Positions 9,037-18,531 of a stretch of DNA of 64,000 nt are shown in pieces. The stretch is from assembly GCA_934141245.1 (NCBI GenBank), contig CAKPCB010000002.1:124001-188000 (forward strand), written 5' to 3'. The stretch comes from an uncultured Bacilli bacterium. GTDB taxonomy: Bacteria > Bacillota_I > Bacilli_A > RF39 > UBA660. The position numbers and the translations under genes are program-made. Below the pieces are notes generated by a model that had not been told where the DNA came from, made no database searches, and saw only the letters and a list, made by a program, of their open reading frames with translations. Numbering within the stretch: the stretch's first letter is position 1; each line of letters opens with the position of its first letter.

Positions 9037-10002
9037 TTATATCTTAAATAATCCATTATTTTTAAATTTCAAATATGTTTTAAGTATAATTCTACCTATA
9101 TCAATTCCAAGCATATTAATTGCCTTATTAGCCAATTTCACCTTAAAATTAATATCAAATTTCAGAATGTCTTTCATGTTTAATATTCTTTTTTTCAATA
9201 AAGAATCACAATTCCTTTTATTAATTAAAGTTATCAAAATCACATATTGATATGCTAAATAATTCATATATATTTTTTTATATTCTAAATCAGAATATCC
9301 ATAATTAATCCATTTATCAATTATGAATACCAAAGATTTTATGCTTTTTGAATTTATATTTGTTGAAACCGAACCACATCTCTGTTGCCTATACACATAA
9401 ACATTGTCATTAACAACAATAATATCTTTAACCTTTAAAAAAAGCTGTAATGTCCAATCCAAATCTTCTGCAACAATTCCTTCCATAAAATATATTTTGT
9501 TTATAATAAGCAAACTTTTCTTAATGATTTTGTCACAGGGAGATATAGAAAATGTACCATTTTCTACTTGTAAATATAAAAAGTGTTTAACATTAGCGTA
9601 TTCGGTATTAATATCCCTTAAATATTGATATTGCTTATTTTTAGTATATAAATAACACATTTTAAATTGAATAACATCGGCACTAGCATTTCTGACGATA
9701 TTTTTTAAATTATTGCCTTTTATTAAAAAATCATCTGAATCTAAAAAAAATATATATTCACCTTTTGCCCTCTTTAGCCCATAATTTCTTGCAGAAGAAG
9801 CACCACCATTTAATTTATGGAATGATAATATATTATCATATTGTTTTGCATAATCGTCACAGATTTTTCCACTATTATCAGTAGATCCATCATCAATTAA
9901 TAATATTTCATAATCCGATATATTTGAATCTATAATACTTTCTATACATTCACTTATATATTGCTCAGTATTATATACCGGAATAATTATAGATAGTTTC
10001 AT
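9037..10002 (-). CDS. Family 2 glycosyltransferase (capsule)
   Basis: A second GT2 with the same architecture as its neighbour at 8006-8980: LSIIIPVYNTEQYI at the start, LIDDGSTDNSGKI near residue 36, GGASSARNYG near 67 and the catalytic FLDSDDF near 90. The RBS AGGAGG ends six bases before the ATG. It follows the EpsG-like polymerase gene by 18 bases. With the GT4 at 11062 and the GT2s at 8006 and 4441, at least four transferases act after the initiating enzyme, so the repeat unit may have about five sugars. Confidence 0.92.
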   Translation of the reverse strand: MKLSIIIPVYNTEQYISECIESIIDSNISDYEILLIDDGSTDNSGKICDDYAKQYDNILSFHKLNGGASSARNYGLKRAKGEYIFFLDSDDFLIKGNNLKNIVRNASADVIQFKMCYLYTKNKQYQYLRDINTEYANVKHFLYLQVENGTFSISPCDKIIKKSLLIINKIYFMEGIVAEDLDWTLQLFLKVKDIIVVNDNVYVYRQQRCGSVSTNINSKSIKSLVFIIDKWINYGYSDLEYKKIYMNYLAYQYVILITLINKRNCDSLLKKRILNMKDILKFDINFKVKLANKAINMLGIDIGRIILKTYLKFKNNGLFKI

Positions 10003-10019
10003 TTTAACCTCCTAGTTTA

Positions 10020-11045
10020 TTACTTAATAAATGCAAACAAAAGCAATCCCAATATACAGAATTTGACAAAAGGTTTGCTTTTGCTATTGAATACATTTAT
10101 TGCAGTAGGTAATGATATCATTATTGATGTCAAAAAATATATACTAAATCTATTAAAAATAAATGATTTTGTAGATAATAAGCATAAAATTAAAGACAAA
10201 CACGTTAAAATTATAACCTTTTTAATATATTGATTAAATTCCTTTTTTCCTTCACTAAAATAAGAGATATTCAAAGCAATTAAAATAAAAATGTTTATAA
10301 TTAAACATGTATAATTAGATGTTGTCCCAACTACATTTCCATATTTTACAATATAGTTGATTCCAAGAAAAGAACTTTTATCTAACAAAAATTGTATAAT
10401 TAAACTAGAATTTAAATACATTATAATTCCTGAGATAATTATAATAATTTGTTGATTTATAACTTTATTTTTAAGATTAAGTGCTGGATATACTAACAAC
10501 AATGCAATAGATGTGATATGAAATGTAGAAGCAATAAAAATACATATTGCATATTTTATAAACGAATGTTTAAACACATATTTGAGCGAATAGCAGAAAA
10601 AAGCACAAGCCATCCATTGCCTCATTCCATTATATGAAGATATCAAGAATAAACAAACAAATATAAATATAGATAGCAATTTATCATCAGAGCTATCATC
10701 AATGAACTTATATATCAAAATATACATAATTAAATAATAAACAAATAAAAATAGATAAAAGCTTCGTGAAAAGGATTTTACTATGCAAATCATAAGATTA
10801 AAACCAATATTTTCATATTTAAAATTTAAATTAGAAAAGTTCATGTTTGTAAACCAATTTTTATATTCAAAATAATCAGTACCGTAATCTTCAAATATGA
10901 ATTCTCTAAATGTAGCAAAAATTACTAATATCAAAATCAAAAAAAACGCAAAAAATTTATACTTATTATCTTTTTTATTTCTAAAGTACGCATAAAAAAA
11001 AGCAACCATCAGAACTAAAAACGTAAATAACATTTTATTAATCAT
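10020..11045 (-). CDS. EpsG/Wzy-like polysaccharide polymerase
   Basis: A 341-residue integral membrane protein with about ten hydrophobic helices. The pattern YGTDYFEYKNWF after the second helix and the SSYNGMRQWMACAFF segment in the middle are characteristic of the EpsG family, which polymerises repeat units on the outer face. The start is set at the ATG at 11045 because GGAG is nine bases upstream; the TTG at 11060 would overlap that site. It is tightly packed after the GT4 gene. Confidence in the polymerase role rests on the family pattern and on no other Wzy candidate being present. Confidence 0.82.
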   Translation of the reverse strand: MINKMLFTFLVLMVAFFYAYFRNKKDNKYKFFAFFLILILVIFATFREFIFEDYGTDYFEYKNWFTNMNFSNLNFKYENIGFNLMICIVKSFSRSFYLFLFVYYLIMYILIYKFIDDSSDDKLLSIFIFVCLFLISSYNGMRQWMACAFFCYSLKYVFKHSFIKYAICIFIASTFHITSIALLLVYPALNLKNKVINQQIIIIISGIIMYLNSSLIIQFLLDKSSFLGINYIVKYGNVVGTTSNYTCLIINIFILIALNISYFSEGKKEFNQYIKKVIILTCLSLILCLLSTKSFIFNRFSIYFLTSIMISLPTAINVFNSKSKPFVKFCILGLLLFAFIK

Positions 11046-11061
11046 ATAATTTTTCTCCAAT

Positions 11062-12174
11062 TCATGAATTTATTTTATATATATATAAATACCACTCTTT
11101 TAAAGAATACATCTCATAAGTATTCGCTTTATTAACTGGAAAACACTTTCCAAGAAAATTATTATTGTACAAATTTAAAAGTTTACTAGAAAAAATTTCA
11201 ATAGAATCAATTCCAACTAAATACCCATTTTTACCATCTTCAATTAAATCTCTATTACCTCTGCAATTAGTCGCAACAACTGGCAATCCAACATACATAG
11301 CCTCTATTATGTTTATAGGAAGTCCTTCCCTTTTACTTGTAGAAACAGCCACATTTGATATCTTCAATAATCTTGGTATATCATTTCTATATCCTAAAAA
11401 ATGAACGTTTTTGTCAACATTTTTTTCTTTTGCCATTTTTTGATAATATCCATTTAATTCATCTTCTCCAGGTAATAATAAGTGTATATCTTTATGCTTT
11501 TTAATCAATTCTGCCATCGATTCTATAAGCATGCCCTGATTTTTATTTTTATCAAGCCTAGCAGGATATATCAAAACAAAATCATTTTCTTTTAATCCGA
11601 GAGACTTTCTAAGTTCAAGCTTTTCACTTTTGGTCATAGTAAAATTAAACTTATCTTCATCAATACCAACACCTGGCACATATTCAACGCTCCTACACTT
11701 TTTAAATTTCTTCTTAGCAAGCTCATAGTCTTCTTTATTAATAGTGATTAAAGTATCAGTATATTTAGATAAATATTTTTCTACTGGGTAAAAAAGCAAC
11801 CAATTAAGTAATGGTGCTCCTTTATAAAAATGAAAACCATGCGCTGTATAAATCATTCTAGTATTTACTTTACTTCTTACTTTTTTATAAGCAAGTCTAG
11901 TAACAACACTACCCATTGGAGTATGCGTATGAACTATATCAAAGTCATTTTCTAGCAATATCTTCTTCATTTGCCTAATTGCTCTTAAATTATTTATTTT
12001 AAATGGACTTCTCTCAAAAGTAACTTTATGCTTTACATCACAAAAAGGGATTGGGTCATCTGTATTAGTTGCAACATGAACTTCATATCCCTTTTCTTTA
12101 AACATTTTTAAATAAGGCAAATGAAAATGCAATATGTGTGAGTCAACGGTTGCCGAAAACAAAACCTTTTTCAT
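11062..12174 (-). CDS. Family 4 glycosyltransferase, EpsD-like
   Basis: A GT-B fold enzyme. The first Rossmann half opens with VLFSATVDSHILHFHLPYL; the second half holds the nucleotide-sugar site with REGLPINIIEAM near residues 288-299 and a GLPVVAT stretch followed by the usual GNRDLI and DGKNGYLV. It is likely to add the second sugar onto the lipid carrier after the initiating transferase. Its ATG shares a base with the stop of the upstream gene (TAATG), so the two are translationally coupled. The length of 370 is usual. Confidence 0.9.
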   Translation of the reverse strand: MKKVLFSATVDSHILHFHLPYLKMFKEKGYEVHVATNTDDPIPFCDVKHKVTFERSPFKINNLRAIRQMKKILLENDFDIVHTHTPMGSVVTRLAYKKVRSKVNTRMIYTAHGFHFYKGAPLLNWLLFYPVEKYLSKYTDTLITINKEDYELAKKKFKKCRSVEYVPGVGIDEDKFNFTMTKSEKLELRKSLGLKENDFVLIYPARLDKNKNQGMLIESMAELIKKHKDIHLLLPGEDELNGYYQKMAKEKNVDKNVHFLGYRNDIPRLLKISNVAVSTSKREGLPINIIEAMYVGLPVVATNCRGNRDLIEDGKNGYLVGIDSIEIFSSKLLNLYNNNFLGKCFPVNKANTYEMYSLKEWYLYIYKINS

Positions 12175-12911
12175 TATGCCCCACTCCCTACTAATAATGA
12201 ATTGTCTAATTCTTCAGATAAATTTGGCATAGTATTTGAAGAAACCACTTTTTTCTTCCTTTTATCTTTATAATTAAAAGTATAATATTCTTTTCTCTTA
12301 GGATGATTTTGTTTTGCAAGCTCCCTTATTTCTTCATGTATTGCAGACTTACTATTGCTAAATCCTTCTCTTTTTAATATACATTTAACAGTTTTAAAAA
12401 CAATCATAACATCCATTTTAAAAGAAATATGTTTCACATAATATATATCTATATTAATACGCTCTTTAATACTAAGATTATTCCTACCACTACATTGAGC
12501 AAGTCCTGTTATTCCAGGTAATGCATCTAATCTTTTCATCTGATGCTTATTAAAATTTTCTGCATATTCCAAAATCCAAGGTCTAGGTCCAATAAAACTC
12601 ATTTCACCTTTTAATATATTTATAAGTTGAGGTAATTCATCTAATGATAATTTTCTAATTAATCTGCCAACACTAGTGATTTGATCCTCCATACTAGAAT
12701 CATAAACATCATTATTTTTACTCATACTTCTAAATTTATATAATTTAAACGGAACACCATATCGTCCACTTCTTGTCTGTTTGAATATGACTTCACCCTT
12801 TGAATCTAACTTAATAGCAATCGCAACTATTAAAAATAATGGAAATAGTACGATTAAAAGTATTACTGCACAAACTACATCTAAAAATCTTTTAATATAC
12901 CTCTTATACAT
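12174..12911 (-). CDS. Undecaprenyl-phosphate sugar-1-phosphate transferase (initiating enzyme)
   Basis: A monotopic phosphoglycosyl transferase that starts the repeat unit by moving sugar-1-phosphate onto undecaprenyl phosphate. The membrane segment lies at about residues 10-33. The family motifs KQTRSGRYGVPFKLYKFRSM, SLDELPQLINILKGEMSFIGPRP and GITGLAQ all follow in order. The protein is longer than the usual 200 or so residues because of a roughly 45-residue charged C-terminal extension with many lysines, which I cannot assign. It is the second gene of the long operon. Confidence 0.93.
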   Translation of the reverse strand: MYKRYIKRFLDVVCAVILLIVLFPLFLIVAIAIKLDSKGEVIFKQTRSGRYGVPFKLYKFRSMSKNNDVYDSSMEDQITSVGRLIRKLSLDELPQLINILKGEMSFIGPRPWILEYAENFNKHQMKRLDALPGITGLAQCSGRNNLSIKERINIDIYYVKHISFKMDVMIVFKTVKCILKREGFSNSKSAIHEEIRELAKQNHPKRKEYYTFNYKDKRKKKVVSSNTMPNLSEELDNSLLVGSGA

Positions 12912-12919
12912 CTTTCTAC

Positions 12920-13759
12920 TTACCTTTCTTTTTTACTAATAAATATTCCAAGAATACAAGCAACACCCGATATAATTGCTAATACTACCCACTTCCACTT
13001 ATATGTTGTATTTGATTCAAATTCCTCATTGTCAATATTTACCTTTTCAGGTTTTAAAATATTAACTTTGATTTTATATTCTTCTTTTGCTAGTGATGGG
13101 GATGTAACAGTTATAATTATATTTCCATCTTTTAATTCTTCTACTTTTTGACTTGAAATCTCAACCTTTGATTTTTCATTTTTAGGAATTGCTACCAAAT
13201 CAAGTTCTTTTACATCCTCTGATACATTTACTTCATAAGAATGAACATCATTTTTAAGCTCAATTGTAGCAATGTTTGACTTAATTTCTTTTAATAAATT
13301 ACTTTCCTTAGGCTTTGTATTTTCTACCCCAACAGTAATATCCAAAACAGTTGAATTTAGTTTTACTGTCTTGCCATTTACTAGATTTGCAACAGCATTA
13401 TTAATTCTAACGGAGCCAATATTTGCTTTTGAATTTTGCTTTACATTTACTTCTATTGTACCTAATTTAACTTTACCCTTTTTCGCAGAATCAAATGTAA
13501 CAGTATTCTTAATAGAATTAGAAACAACATTCTTGAAACCATCTTCAACTTTAAAAGTTGCAGGTACATCATAGCTGGTAAATATTAAAGAAAATGACAC
13601 GCTTGTTGCTTCCTCATCAAGATTAGCATAAATACCAACACTACTAGATTCACCTTTTGATAATGTAATTGTATTGCTATCTAAACTGAGTGCATCAACA
13701 ACGGCAATTTGTATTAAAAAAGTCATAAAAATAAGAATAAGCTTTGTCAAATGTTTCAT
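12920..13759 (-). CDS. Membrane-anchored surface protein with cohesin-like and cadherin-like beta-sandwich domains
   Basis: The protein has a signal peptide (about residues 1-24). A first beta-rich domain (about 25-145) opens with LDSNTITLSKGESSSVGIY, the look of a cohesin fold. A second domain (about 155-235) resembles the cadherin-like beta sandwich found in bacterial surface proteins. A single C-terminal helix (WKWVVLAIISGVACILG) ends in KKER. There is no LPXTG motif, so it is held by the helix and not by a sortase. It is the first gene after the main promoter of the capsule operon. A role in holding polymer or a partner protein at the surface is inference. The leader is very short, about nine bases. 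Confidence 0.75.
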   Translation of the reverse strand: MKHLTKLILIFMTFLIQIAVVDALSLDSNTITLSKGESSSVGIYANLDEEATSVSFSLIFTSYDVPATFKVEDGFKNVVSNSIKNTVTFDSAKKGKVKLGTIEVNVKQNSKANIGSVRINNAVANLVNGKTVKLNSTVLDITVGVENTKPKESNLLKEIKSNIATIELKNDVHSYEVNVSEDVKELDLVAIPKNEKSKVEISSQKVEELKDGNIIITVTSPSLAKEEYKIKVNILKPEKVNIDNEEFESNTTYKWKWVVLAIISGVACILGIFISKKER

Positions 13760-13774
13760 ATCATCACCATATAA

Positions 13775-13803
13775 AGTATATAATATTCGAATGTCTAAAT
13801 CAA
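13775..13803 (-). promoter_or_regulatory. Main promoter of the capsule biosynthesis operon
   Basis: Minus strand: -35 TTGATT (13798-13803), 17-base spacer, -10 TATACT (13775-13780). The predicted start of transcription is about nine bases before the ATG at 13759, so the leader is hardly more than the ribosome binding site GGTGATG. No terminator is visible between gltX and this promoter, so some read-through from gltX is possible. Confidence 0.6.
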
Positions 13804-13852
13804 TAAAAATAGAAAAAAATGTCGAAAATAGTTAACAAAAAGGGAATAAAGT

Positions 13853-15502
13853 CTAAATAAGCTCAATTCTCTTAGTTATTCTATCTATTTCTAAAAGCTT
13901 TAATATTTCATACAAGTCAGGTGTAGTAGATTTAGTTGTAACTGAAACTCTTATTATAGTAGAAAAATCTGCAACACTTCCCTTATATTTATCAGGATTT
14001 AACTTATACTCTTTCATATCAGGACAATATCCACATTCACTGCAAGCCTCTTTCATTTTACTAAACCAAGTATCTTTATCAAATCCCTCATTATAATATT
14101 TAGAAAAATATGTATTTAATACATTTCTTATCTCATCCTTATCAGAAATCCTTTGCCATTCATAATCTTTTGAAGCCTTATTAAATAATTCATCATACAT
14201 ATACCAAATATTACTTTTTATATCCTTATATGTTATATAATCTTTTCTAGGTTTTTTTTGGCATCTTTCAATATTAACTATATTCATAAAGTATTCTTTA
14301 TCATTATTTATAAGTTCATAAAATTCGTTATCATACTTTTCTGTATATTTCAACGTTTCATCAAGTACTTCTTCTTTAGTCATTTTAGAAATTATATCTT
14401 TTGAAATGTTATTTAATTTTTCTAGATCAAACAAGGCACCAGATGCAGACATTTTCTTAGGAGAAAATTGAAATTCCAAGTAAGATTTATCAGGATTTGC
14501 GGTATGCCACTCCTCATAATTAGAATTAATTATAGTCATAAGTGCCTCTATAACTGCAGTCGTTGGATAACCGTTTTCCTCATAATAACTCATTGATGCT
14601 TCAGGATCTTTTCTTTTACTTATCTTTCTTACCGAATCGCCATCTTTTTTAATTATTAATGGAGTATGAATATATTTTGGTGCTTTAAATCCAAAGGCTT
14701 TAAACATTTCAATATGTTTAGTAACACTTGGTAACCATTCTTCTCCTCTTATTACATGTGTAGTATGCATTAAATGATCATCAACAACATGCGCAAAATG
14801 ATATGTTGGAAGCATATTATCACTTTTCATTATAACATCATCAATATCATTTTCACTTAAACTCAATTTACCCTTAACTAAGTCTTCAACAATTATTTTG
14901 TTATCGAAATCCCCCATAGACTTAAATCTTATTACAAATGGAGTATTTTGTTTTATTTTTTCTATCTGTTCTTCTACACTTAAATTTCTACATTTAGCAT
15001 AAACACCATAATATCCAGTTCTTTTCTTTCTTTCTTCTTGTTTTACTCTCATATCATTTAGTTCATCTTTAGTACAAAAACAAGGATATGCTCTTCCAAT
15101 TTCAATTAATCTTTTTATATATGCATGATAAATTTCTTTTCTTTCACTCTGAATATATGGGCCATATTTTCCAACGGTTTTTCCTTTATATTCATATTCA
15201 TCAGGTACAATTCCATATTGATTTAATGTTTTCATTATAAGTTCAACTGCACAGTCAACTTCCCTTGCCTTATCTGTATCCTCATTTCTTAAAAAGAAAA
15301 CTCCATCAGAATTCTTCGCAGTAACATAATCAATAAGCGCTTGATAAAATCCACCTATATGCATATAACCCGTTGGAGAAGGTGCAAATCTAGTTACCTT
15401 TGCTCCTTCCTTTAAATTTCTCTCTGGATATATCGATTCATAATATTCTACATCATGTTCTAAATTTGGAAATATTAGATTAGCTAAATCTTTATTTGTC
15501 AT
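13853..15502 (-). CDS. gltX: Glutamyl-tRNA synthetase
   Basis: A class I aminoacyl-tRNA synthetase charging tRNA-Glu (and possibly tRNA-Gln if the organism uses the amidation route). The HIGH signature appears as APSPTGYMHIGG near residues 40-51 and the KMSKS loop as KISKR near residue 290. The GEEWLPS and NEDTDK motifs of the Glu/Gln subgroup are present. At 549 residues it is somewhat longer than the commonest form. A cysteine group near the C-terminal end (CSECGYC) is unusual and might bind a metal. RBS TTGAGGTGAG precedes the start. It is divergent from the methyltransferase gene at 15615. Confidence 0.92.
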   Translation of the reverse strand: MTNKDLANLIFPNLEHDVEYYESIYPERNLKEGAKVTRFAPSPTGYMHIGGFYQALIDYVTAKNSDGVFFLRNEDTDKAREVDCAVELIMKTLNQYGIVPDEYEYKGKTVGKYGPYIQSERKEIYHAYIKRLIEIGRAYPCFCTKDELNDMRVKQEERKKRTGYYGVYAKCRNLSVEEQIEKIKQNTPFVIRFKSMGDFDNKIIVEDLVKGKLSLSENDIDDVIMKSDNMLPTYHFAHVVDDHLMHTTHVIRGEEWLPSVTKHIEMFKAFGFKAPKYIHTPLIIKKDGDSVRKISKRKDPEASMSYYEENGYPTTAVIEALMTIINSNYEEWHTANPDKSYLEFQFSPKKMSASGALFDLEKLNNISKDIISKMTKEEVLDETLKYTEKYDNEFYELINNDKEYFMNIVNIERCQKKPRKDYITYKDIKSNIWYMYDELFNKASKDYEWQRISDKDEIRNVLNTYFSKYYNEGFDKDTWFSKMKEACSECGYCPDMKEYKLNPDKYKGSVADFSTIIRVSVTTKSTTPDLYEILKLLEIDRITKRIELI

Positions 15503-15560
15503 ATTCTCACCTCAAAACTACGTATATTATATAATATTTTTAAATTATTTTAAACATTTT

Positions 15561-15589
15561 TTGAACATTTATATTTATTAATGTATAAT
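15561..15589 (+). promoter_or_regulatory. Promoter for the 15615 methyltransferase unit
   Basis: -35 TTGAAC (15561-15566), exactly 17 bases, -10 TATAAT (15584-15589), 25 bases before the ATG. The pattern is close to the vegetative consensus. Confidence 0.6.
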
Positions 15590-15614
15590 ATTTGTTTGTA
15601 GCAGGTGAAAATAT

Positions 15615-16394
15615 ATGAATGAAAAAAACTTAATAACTTATTATAATAAATTTAATGAAAATAAGCGACTTACTAGAAGGCATGGTCAAATTGAATACAT
15701 AACTGCAATGAAATATATACATAAATATTTAAATAAATTTGCTAATCCCAAAATAATAGATATTGGTGCAGGAACTGGAAAATATACAATTACGCTATAT
15801 AATGAAGGCTATGATATAACTGCTGTTGAACTAGTAAAGCATAATTTAATGTATATAAAAAAAGAAAATCCTAAAATTAAATCATATCAACTAAATGCTA
15901 CTGATTTAAGTAAATTTAAAGATAAAGAGTTTGATATGGTACTCTTATTTGGCCCTATGTATCATTTGATATCAGATTCAGAAAAACTAAAAGCATTAAG
16001 TGAAGCTAAAAGAATTTTAAAAGATAATGGTATAATACTAATTAGTTATTATATGAATGATTATTGTATTATAAAACATGGTTTTATTGATAAAAATATA
16101 CTTAATGCAATAAACAAAAAAGAAATAGATTCTAATTATCATATAACACCAAAAAAAGATGATTTATATAGTATGGTAAGATTAGAAGATATAAATAGAT
16201 ATAACAAAAGTTTAAATTTAAAAAGAATAAAAATAGTTGCACAAGATGGTCCAAGTGATTATATAAGACCAGTAATCAATAAAATGAATGATGAAGAATT
16301 TAATGTATATATTGATTATCATCTTAAAACATGTGAAAGAAAAGAATTACTTGGAGCAAGCAGTCATGTATTAGACATTTTAAAAAAGAAATAA
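15615..16394 (+). CDS. Class I SAM-dependent methyltransferase
   Basis: A Rossmann-fold methyltransferase with the SAM-binding motif IIDIGAGTGKYT near residues 44-55, an acidic residue ending the second strand (AVELVKHN) and a post-motif FDMVLLFGPMYHL near residues 107-119. Substrate unknown; the type resembles small-molecule or rRNA/protein methylases of the Methyltransf_11/25 group. It has its own promoter and is followed 12 bases later by the metallo-hydrolase gene, so the two are co-transcribed. It ends with a lysine-rich tail. Confidence 0.87.
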   Translation: MNEKNLITYYNKFNENKRLTRRHGQIEYITAMKYIHKYLNKFANPKIIDIGAGTGKYTITLYNEGYDITAVELVKHNLMYIKKENPKIKSYQLNATDLSKFKDKEFDMVLLFGPMYHLISDSEKLKALSEAKRILKDNGIILISYYMNDYCIIKHGFIDKNILNAINKKEIDSNYHITPKKDDLYSMVRLEDINRYNKSLNLKRIKIVAQDGPSDYIRPVINKMNDEEFNVYIDYHLKTCERKELLGASSHVLDILKKK

Positions 16395-16406
16395 TGAGGT
16401 GATTTT

Positions 16407-17180
16407 TTGCTTTCAGTCAAGTGGTATGGGACAATGTCTCTGGAAATAAAATATAATAGCCAAAGTCTAATAATTGATCCATTTATTAGATATAATAAAA
16501 GAAATGATAAAGTTTTCATAAGTAATATGTCTAAGTATAAAAACATAATAATAACACATGGGCATATTGATCATACTGTTGATTTACCAAACTTATACAA
16601 AAATAAAAAATGTAAAATATATTGTACAAAATGTGTATGTAAAAGATTAATTAAAAATAATTTAACTAAACATCAATTAGTAGAAGTTAAACCTAATGAT
16701 AACTTTAAAATAAATAATTTCAATATAAAAGTATATAAGAGTAAACACATTAATTTTGATTTAATATTAGTACTTAAAACAGTATTTAGTAAAGATATAT
16801 TTAAATACTTTAAAAACCTCTTATTTATTATTAAAAACAATTTTGTATGTAGAGAAAAGAAACAAACAGTGGCATATAGCATAATAATTGATGATAAATC
16901 ATTTTTTGTTTTAGGCAGTATGAATCTAGATAAAAATACTAAATATCCTAAAGACATAGACTATTTAATATTAGCTTATCAAGGAAGAAGCGATTTAGAT
17001 AAAAAAGTAAACGATATCATAGAAAGAATAAATCCTAAAAATGTAATACTTTCACATTTCGATAACTCATTTCCACCAATATCAAAAGATGTAAATATTT
17101 CTAATCTAAAAAATATCATCAACAAAAATATAAATATAATAATACCAACCCATGATAAAGACATAGTCTTAACAAAATAA
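16407..17180 (+). CDS. Metallo-beta-lactamase-fold hydrolase (UlaG-like)
   Basis: The metal site HGHIDH (residues about 51-56, within IIITHGHIDHTVDL) marks the fold. The N-terminal VKWYGTMSLEI with SLIIDPF is the look of the UlaG/YhfI-type subgroup, and later histidines (LSHFDNSF, PTHDKD) complete the site. The start is TTG at 16407, six bases after GAGGTGAT; no ATG lies near. The protein is about 257 residues, cytoplasmic. Function is not known. A bidirectional hairpin ends the unit. Confidence 0.85.
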   Translation: MLSVKWYGTMSLEIKYNSQSLIIDPFIRYNKRNDKVFISNMSKYKNIIITHGHIDHTVDLPNLYKNKKCKIYCTKCVCKRLIKNNLTKHQLVEVKPNDNFKINNFNIKVYKSKHINFDLILVLKTVFSKDIFKYFKNLLFIIKNNFVCREKKQTVAYSIIIDDKSFFVLGSMNLDKNTKYPKDIDYLILAYQGRSDLDKKVNDIIERINPKNVILSHFDNSFPPISKDVNISNLKNIINKNINIIIPTHDKDIVLTK

Positions 17181-17204
17181 AATACCAAGCATATATGGTA
17201 TTTT
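17179..17204. terminator. Bidirectional terminator between convergent genes
   Basis: A perfect 9-base-pair inverted repeat (17179-17187 with 17196-17204), A-rich on one arm and T-rich on the other, so it can work in both directions. It serves the hydrolase gene (plus) and the CinA-C gene (minus). Confidence 0.65.
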
Positions 17205-17208
17205 ATTA

Positions 17209-17676
17209 CTATTTACATATTTTTAACATTCGATTTACTACTTCATCTATAACAAGTTGCTTATTTAGCTCTCTAGACTCCTTTAAAACTTCAATCTTAG
17301 TGTTATAAAATTTATTATTATTTCTATCATATATACTTATATATACAACATTGTCCTTGCCATACAAATTGTTAATATCTATCCTATTTAATTTACCTGT
17401 TATACCTACCCCATAATCAGAATTTGCATAATTACTTATAGTTTTACTCATTTCCATAGCAGTTTCAATACTATATACAGAGTATCTATCAATAACAGTT
17501 TTACTTACACCCATTTTTATTTTATATTCATTTGAATAAGTTACTGCGCTAAACTTTAATACTTCACTTGCACCCTCAATATTAGTAATAGAGTTTACTA
17601 CCCCTCCACCAGTACAAGATTCCATAGTGGAAATTGTTTTTTTGCTTATAGTCAATAATTCAATTAATTCCTTCAT
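17209..17676 (-). CDS. CinA C-terminal domain protein, probable nicotinamide-nucleotide amidase
   Basis: A stand-alone CinA-C domain of 155 residues, the form known as PncC, which deamidates nicotinamide mononucleotide in pyridine nucleotide salvage. The family signature is clear: ISTMESCTGGGVVNSIT near residues 16-32, then GASEVLKFSAVTYSNEYK and SDYGVGITGKL. The N-terminal nucleotide-binding half of full CinA is missing, which is normal for PncC. It is monocistronic between the hairpin at 17179 and a free upstream region. Confidence 0.85.
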   Translation of the reverse strand: MKELIELLTISKKTISTMESCTGGGVVNSITNIEGASEVLKFSAVTYSNEYKIKMGVSKTVIDRYSVYSIETAMEMSKTISNYANSDYGVGITGKLNRIDINNLYGKDNVVYISIYDRNNNKFYNTKIEVLKESRELNKQLVIDEVVNRMLKICK

Positions 17677-17799
17677 ATATACACTCCTTTTATAATTATA
17701 CCACGTATATAGTTAAATAAATATAATTTATGAAAAGTATTTAAAATATATATACAATGTATAATAAGTTTTATGCTACAATTTTATTAGGAGGTTCAC

Positions 17800-18510
17800 A
17801 TGATAAATGAATTAGATACGTTAAATGAAGAATATAATAATTATAAAGAGGAAATAGTAAAATTAAGTACAGAATTAGAAGAACAAAAGTCTAAATTGGA
17901 TGAGGAAATAAAAAATATATATGATGCAAAAATGAAAGAATTGAAGCAAAGTTTCTATGAAAAGAAAACCAAGATAAACAACAAATATAGGTATGTCACA
18001 GTAAAAAGACAACAATTAATAAATCAGATACATATAAATTCAATGTTTAATACTTTTGAAATAGGATTGGCTATTGCTAAATTATTAACTGAATTTGAGA
18101 AAAAGCATTATATTTTTAATGAAGGAGTTGTAAATGTAACTGAATTTGATTTTTCTGATCATGACAAAATATCAAGTAAAGAAAGCTATGTTTCAGCAAT
18201 AATAACAACCACTTCTATAAAAAATTTGAATAAAAAGAATATAGAAATACCTCCAACCAAAACTTTATATAATTTCATAGATTCAGGTGATATACTATTA
18301 TACTACAATGATTTTAAACAAGATTTTATTTATTTTTATGATGAAGAAGGAAGATATATATTTAATAATAAATATCCATACATAAAGGATTTTATAGACA
18401 GCTTAATTTTAACAAAAATAGATAACATAGATAACTTTAATATAAATAATAAACTAAAACAGTTTATAGATGAAAATAAAGGCAAATTGAAGAAAAAAAC
18501 ATATTTTTAG
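17800..18510 (+). CDS. Unknown coiled-coil protein, likely paralogue of the 2496-3146 protein
   Basis: Not recognised. The first 65 residues are a charged coiled coil; the remainder looks globular with no membrane segment. It shares order and local patterns with the protein at 2496-3146 (HYIFNEG, GDILLYY, YFYDEEG, LKQFIDE), too weak to prove by eye but consistent along the chain. RBS AGGAGG is six bases before the ATG. It is monocistronic and faces a gene of unknown function on the minus strand. Confidence 0.75.
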   Translation: MINELDTLNEEYNNYKEEIVKLSTELEEQKSKLDEEIKNIYDAKMKELKQSFYEKKTKINNKYRYVTVKRQQLINQIHINSMFNTFEIGLAIAKLLTEFEKKHYIFNEGVVNVTEFDFSDHDKISSKESYVSAIITTTSIKNLNKKNIEIPPTKTLYNFIDSGDILLYYNDFKQDFIYFYDEEGRYIFNNKYPYIKDFIDSLILTKIDNIDNFNINNKLKQFIDENKGKLKKKTYF

Positions 18511-18522
18511 AATATGCTTTTT
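18494..18522. terminator. Bidirectional terminator between convergent genes
   Basis: A 12-base-pair stem (18494-18505 with 18511-18522) with one position that is A-C on the plus strand but a G-U pair on the minus strand. A and T runs flank it. It overlaps the end of the plus-strand gene and lies just beyond the minus-strand gene ending at 18532. Confidence 0.55.
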
Positions 18523-18531
18523 TATTGAACT

